Shown: in pieces, positions 12,473 through 15,580 of the stretch
Layout of the letters: every line of letters starts with the position of its first letter
Position numbering within the stretch: the first letter of the stretch is position 1
NCBI GenBank assembly: GCA_041477795.1
Contig: JBGOUY010000077.1
Span: forward strand, 1 to 15,580
From: DATFMP01 sp041477795
GTDB lineage: Bacteria; SAR324; JACQKK01
Length of the DNA stretch: 15,580 nt
Direction of reading: 5' to 3'
The notes under the pieces: generated by a model
The model's input: only the letters and a program-made list of their open reading frames with translations
The model's database searches: none
What the model was told of the DNA's origin: nothing
Made by a program: the position numbers and the translations under genes

Positions 12473-13492
12473 TCAGTCCTCCATTACCAGCACGCCCGTG
12501 CCGGCGATGCGGTCGGCCTTCAGGTCCTGCAGCGCCCGGTTGGCCTCGCCGAGCGGGTACACGGTGACGTCCGGCCGCAGCGGGATGGCGGCGGCTTCGG
12601 CGAGCAGGCCGCGCCCGTCCTCGCGCGTGTTGGCCGTCACGGAGCGCAGGTTGCGCTCGTGGAAGAGGTGGCGCTCGTAGTCCAGCGCGGGTACGGGGCT
12701 CATGTGGATGCCGGCCAGGGCCACCGTCCCGCCGGGCTTGAGCGCGGCCAGGGCGGCCGGCACCAGCGTGCCCACGGGGGCGAAGACGATGACGCTGTCC
12801 ACCGGCTCGGGCAGGCAGGCCGCATCCTCCCCGGCCCAGTCGGCGCCCAGGGCGCGGGCGTGCGCCAGGTGCCGCCCGCCGCGCGAGACGGCGTAGACGC
12901 GGCAGCCGCGCGCGCGGGCGAGCTGCAGCACCACGTGCGCCGAGGAGCCGAAGCCGAAGAGCGCCAGCGCGCCGCCGGCCGGCAGGTCGCTGCGCTGCAG
13001 GGCGCGGTAGCCGATGATGCCCGCGCAGAGCAGGGGCGCGGCCTGCCGGTCCGCGAAGGCCGCGGGGATCTCGTAGGCGAAGGCCTCCGGCACCGTCGCC
13101 CATTCCGCATAGCCGCCGTGCTCGTGGTAGCCGGTGAAGCGCGCGTCCGCGCACAAGTTCTCGCGGCCGCTGCGGCAGAACTCGCAGCGCCCGCACGTGC
13201 CGCGCAGCCAGGCCACGCCCACGCGCGCCCCGGGGCGCAGGCGCGTGCACCCGGCGCCGAGAGCGTCCACCGTTCCCACCACCTGGTGGCCGGGGATGAG
13301 CGGCAGGCGCTGGCGCGGCAACTCGCCTTCGATCACGTGCAGGTCCGTGCGGCAGATCGCGCAGCAGCTCACGCGCAGGCGCACCTCGCCGGGGCCGGGC
13401 TGGGGCAGCGGCCAGCGCTCGGCGCGCAGGGGGCTGCCGGCGATGGGCCCCGGCTCGTGCAGCACCATGGCGCGCATCGTCTGGCCGGCCAT
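12473..13492 (-). CDS. Zinc-dependent alcohol dehydrogenase (MDR family)
   Basis: This 339-residue cytosolic oxidoreductase interconverts an alcohol and an aldehyde or ketone with NAD(P). Catalytic zinc ligands are C47 in CAICRTDLH, H69 in PGHQVVGTV, and probably C156 in APLLCAGIIGY. The structural zinc has all four cysteines: C100, C103, C106 and C114 in GTCGRCEFCRSGRENLC. FTGYHEHGGYAEW and PLLCAGIIGYRAL are typical of the AdhA-like subgroup of zinc alcohol dehydrogenases. The Rossmann loop reads LFGFGSSAHVVLQLA, and the second strand ends in VSRGGRH rather than an acidic residue, which favours NADPH. ATG 13492 has GGAG six bases upstream; a second in-frame ATG five codons later is less supported. 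It follows the CsgG-like/Kelch gene by 46 bases in the same direction and may be co-transcribed with it. Confidence 0.92.
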   Translation of the reverse strand: MAGQTMRAMVLHEPGPIAGSPLRAERWPLPQPGPGEVRLRVSCCAICRTDLHVIEGELPRQRLPLIPGHQVVGTVDALGAGCTRLRPGARVGVAWLRGTCGRCEFCRSGRENLCADARFTGYHEHGGYAEWATVPEAFAYEIPAAFADRQAAPLLCAGIIGYRALQRSDLPAGGALALFGFGSSAHVVLQLARARGCRVYAVSRGGRHLAHARALGADWAGEDAACLPEPVDSVIVFAPVGTLVPAALAALKPGGTVALAGIHMSPVPALDYERHLFHERNLRSVTANTREDGRGLLAEAAAIPLRPDVTVYPLGEANRALQDLKADRIAGTGVLVMED

Positions 13493-13538
13493 CGGGACTC
13501 CGTGGGGAGGCCGCGCGCGGCGCCCGGCGTGGGCGCCC

Positions 13539-15089
13539 CTAGCGCAGCTCGTTCACCTGACGCAGGTGGCTGGGCTTGCCGCCGATCAGCAGCACGCGAT
13601 CGCGCAGGAGGAGCGCGGTGAATTCGGCGCGGCTCGCATTGGTGCCGAGCGCGGTATCCGCGGCGCCGCCGCGTGGCGGGGGCAGGTGGCCGCCCTCGCT
13701 CCAGACCTTGCCGCCCAGGGTGAAGGACCAGGTGCGCTCCTGGGGCGACATGAACACCGCGCTGCCCGTGTAGCCTCCGAAGACGGTGAGCGTGCGACCC
13801 ACGGCCACGCTGGCCGGCTGGCTGAGCGGCACAGGCAGCTCCGGCAGCTTCTGCCAGGCGTTGGCCGCGGGATCGTAGGCCTCCACCGACTGCAGCAGGG
13901 CCGGGCTGCCGAAGATGGCCAGGGGGGCGTACTGGCGCCGCCCGCCGATCACGTACAGCCGCCCCTCGACGACCTGGGCGGTGGCGAAGGCACGGGCGTC
14001 CTGCAGCGGCGCGCGGGGCTGCCAGGCGCTGCCCGCGTCATCGAGCAGGAGCGCCTGGTTCGTCACCGAGCCGTCCGCCGCCATGCCGCCGACCACGTAG
14101 AGCCGGCCATCCAGCACCGCGGCCACGGCGCCCTTGCGCGGGCTCGGCAGCGGCGGGCCGGGGCTCCAGGCGTGCGTGACGGGATCGAGCACGTCCACCC
14201 GGCTCAGCACGCCGTCCGCTCCGGCGCCGCCGATGGCGTAGACACGGCCCTGGTAGACCGCCGCGGCCAGGTCCTGCCGCGGGCCGGGCATGGGGGCGAG
14301 GGCCTGCCACGCATAGTGCTGCAGGTCCAGCAGCTCCACGGAATCCAGCGGCCGGTTCTGCTGGCCCAGTCCGCCCAGCACCAGCACCTGCTGCCCCAGC
14401 AGCACGCTGGCGTGCGCGCTGCGGCCCACCTCCAGCGGCGGCCCCTCGCTCCAGGTGCCCACGATGCGCTGCAGGGGCGGGCCGATCGTCGCAGGCGCGC
14501 CGGGGGGCGCCGGTGGCGGCGCCGCGGGCAAGGCAGCCACTACGGGCGCCACCGCCACCGCCACGGCGACGGGGGCGGAGCCGCCGACCAGCCGCGCGCC
14601 CAGGGTGGCGAGGGGGCCCTCCAGCAGCGAGAACACGTCGCCCTGGTGCCGCACGGAATCGGCGCGCAGGGTCTCGGCCGTCTCCACGTCCACCATCATG
14701 GCGGAGACCTGCCAGGCGGTGTCGGAGAACTTGATCACCTTGCCGGCCACGATCTTGCGCACGCCCAGCATCTGGCCCACCTTGACCGCACACTCCTGGT
14801 CCGTGCAGCCGGCCTGTTGGAAGGCTTGTTCATTGAGGAGGGCCTGCATCTGGCTGCGGTCGACCACCTTGAAGCGGCCGGACTTGAGCATCACCTCGCG
14901 CATGCGGTCGGTGATGGCCTCGGTCTCCACCTTGCTGGCGCCGACGGCCTGCATGTCCATCACGGCGATCAGCTCGCGCTTGTCCTCCGGCGTCGCACCC
15001 TGCCCGCGCGCGGGCACGGCAACGAAGCAGGGCGCCAGCAGCACGAGCAGCGCGGGCAACGCGAGGTTGAGCAAGCGGGGTGTGACCAT
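13539..15089 (-). CDS. Exported CsgG-like domain fused to a six-motif Kelch beta-propeller
   Basis: The 516-residue protein begins with a clear signal peptide (MVTPRLLNLALPALLVLLAP, cleavage near ARGQG at about 29). Residues about 38-160 form a CsgG/curli-assembly-like domain: IAVMDMQAVG, FKVVDRSQMQALL, C-x4-C-AVKVGQMLG, KIVAGKV. An Ala/Pro/Val linker with AVAVAV dipeptides follows (about 162-195). Residues about 200-512 hold six Kelch motifs, each with a paired Gly (LVLGGLG, YAIGGAG, YVVGGMA, YVIGGRR, TVFGGYT, LLIGGKP) and a downstream Trp or Tyr, which fits a six-bladed propeller. The protein is probably periplasmic or surface-exposed and binds a protein or glycan partner; the partner is unknown. 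ATG 15089 is set by the signal peptide; the open frame upstream to 15575 is Arg/Ala-rich and unlikely to be translated. The alcohol dehydrogenase gene follows after 46 bases. Confidence 0.82.
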   Translation of the reverse strand: MVTPRLLNLALPALLVLLAPCFVAVPARGQGATPEDKRELIAVMDMQAVGASKVETEAITDRMREVMLKSGRFKVVDRSQMQALLNEQAFQQAGCTDQECAVKVGQMLGVRKIVAGKVIKFSDTAWQVSAMMVDVETAETLRADSVRHQGDVFSLLEGPLATLGARLVGGSAPVAVAVAVAPVVAALPAAPPPAPPGAPATIGPPLQRIVGTWSEGPPLEVGRSAHASVLLGQQVLVLGGLGQQNRPLDSVELLDLQHYAWQALAPMPGPRQDLAAAVYQGRVYAIGGAGADGVLSRVDVLDPVTHAWSPGPPLPSPRKGAVAAVLDGRLYVVGGMAADGSVTNQALLLDDAGSAWQPRAPLQDARAFATAQVVEGRLYVIGGRRQYAPLAIFGSPALLQSVEAYDPAANAWQKLPELPVPLSQPASVAVGRTLTVFGGYTGSAVFMSPQERTWSFTLGGKVWSEGGHLPPPRGGAADTALGTNASRAEFTALLLRDRVLLIGGKPSHLRQVNELR

Positions 15090-15447
15090 CGACGTGGCGA
15101 TCGGGGTGATCCTGTGGGGCCACCGTGCGGCGCCCGGGCTGCGCGCCAGCGTTGCCGCCTGCGGCCGCGTTCCGCGCCGCCCGGCCCAGCCGGGCCGCAC
15201 TGGCCTCCGAGAGGTGGCAGGCGCCGCCGGGGCGCTCAGCGTACCATCCGCGGCGCGGGCCTTCAACTGCGCGGCCGCCGCGATTGCCAAACGGCGCGGG
15301 CGCGCGTAGGGGTACGGCAAGGAACGCCCCCGACCCATCACCGGAGCACCGGCCCTGACTGCCGCCGCGCACCGCACCCGCACCAGGCGGCCCGTCGCCC
15401 CGCGCATCCGCCCGCGGCGCCGGGCCGGCACGGGCCTGGCGCGGGCC
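15090..15447. other. 358-base divergent gap at the right end
   Basis: The promoters for the Kelch gene (minus) and the edge gene (plus) should lie here, but I see no convincing hexamers. A perfect 7-bp hairpin lies at 15179-15195 (GCCCGGC, loop CCA, GCCGGGC). The frame of the edge gene is closed by TAG at 15307-15309. Open frames crossing the gap encode Arg/Ala-rich sequence only. Confidence 0.4.
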
Positions 15448-15493
15448 GTGCGGCGCGCCCTGCTGCGGACCGTGCGGCGCGCCCTGCTGCGGA
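15446..15493. repeat. Tandem 24-base in-frame duplication
   Basis: A 24-base unit starting CCGTGCGGCGCG and ending CTGCTGCGGA is present twice without spacer (15446-15469 and 15470-15493). It is eight codons long, so both copies read VRRALLRT in the + strand edge gene, and each copy supplies one GTG codon that could serve as start. Confidence 0.9.
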
Positions 15494-15580
15494 CTTTGCT
15501 GCAATGGGCGCTGCTGCTGGCGGGCCTGGCCGCGGGCGCCTCCTTCTGCGTGGCGCAGACGCGCCCCCAGGGCACGGCCC
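15448..15580 (+). CDS. N-terminus of a secreted or membrane-anchored protein (truncated by the window)
   Basis: Reading + in this frame gives VRRALLRT twice, then LLQWALLLAGLAAGASFCVA and QTRPQGTA, the pattern of a positively charged n-region, hydrophobic core and export signal; cleavage near CVAQ is possible. No ATG is in frame after the TAG at 15307. GTG 15448 and GTG 15472 are equivalent candidates because they lie in the two copies of the 24-base repeat, and TTG 15496 is a third. None has a clear Shine-Dalgarno. The gene is divergent from the Kelch gene. The mature part lies outside the window, so no function can be given. Confidence 0.45.
   Translation, partial: MRRALLRTVRRALLRTLLQWALLLAGLAAGASFCVAQTRPQGTA

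Noticed and set aside
15090..15575. N-terminal extension of the Kelch protein
   Set aside because: The frame is open, but the sequence is Arg/Ala-rich; the signal peptide begins at ATG 15089, which makes a longer protein implausible.
1..15580. tRNA, rRNA, CRISPR array, insertion sequence
   Set aside because: Scanning both strands by eye found no tRNA-like TTCGANNC with acceptor stems, no evenly spaced repeats and no transposase gene. A short or degenerate copy could still be missed.

Overview
This is a very GC-rich bacterial segment (roughly 70% G+C or more by eye). Codons end mostly in G or C, and long open frames run antisense to nearly every gene. Secreted and lipoprotein signals, a Prc/Tsp-type periplasmic protease and two CsgG-like exported proteins indicate a Gram-negative (diderm) organism. 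The gene set is mostly housekeeping or signalling: HU, Sir2, a diguanylate cyclase and a Trm112-like protein. I see no complete mobile element, phage gene, tRNA, rRNA or CRISPR array. The lineage cannot be fixed from this window. The C-terminal style of the first partial gene and the insert-containing Trm112-like protein recall soil or environmental phyla such as Acidobacteriota, Planctomycetota, Rokubacteria or deltaproteobacterial relatives, but that is only an impression.

Layout, left to right. Positions 1-752 hold the C-terminal end of a helical protein of unknown function (+). A JAMM/M67 metallopeptidase (-, 482-958) converges on it and is divergent from a CsgG-like exported protein (+, 1143-2435). 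A 580-base convergent gap (2436-3015) follows. It contains a locally less GC-rich island whose + strand can fold into a long three-way-junction RNA (2733-2821), preceded by a strong Shine-Dalgarno and a 19-codon ORF. Next come a Prc/Tsp-like S41 protease lipoprotein (-, 3016-5046), a divergent Sir2 deacylase (+, 5370-6158), a GGDEF diguanylate cyclase with a degenerate receiver domain (-, 6213-7412, TTG start) and HU (-, 7758-8030).

A short + strand operon carries a Trm112-like protein (8432-8692) and an orphan ParA-type ATPase (8713-9312). A small coiled-coil protein (-, 9330-9647) is divergent from a benzoylformate-decarboxylase-like ThDP enzyme (+, 10008-11684). The last minus-strand block reads, in transcription order, a CsgG-like/Kelch fusion protein (15089-13539), a zinc alcohol dehydrogenase (13492-12473) and a four-helix membrane protein (12308-11835, TTG start). 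At the right edge a + strand secreted protein begins and runs out of the window.

Functionally the segment mixes NAD(P)- and ThDP-dependent metabolism (Sir2, ADH, 2-keto acid decarboxylase-like enzyme), envelope functions (Prc, two CsgG-like proteins, membrane protein) and c-di-GMP signalling. No single pathway links all of it. The most unusual item is the structured, possibly translated, orphan RNA element at about 2664-2832.
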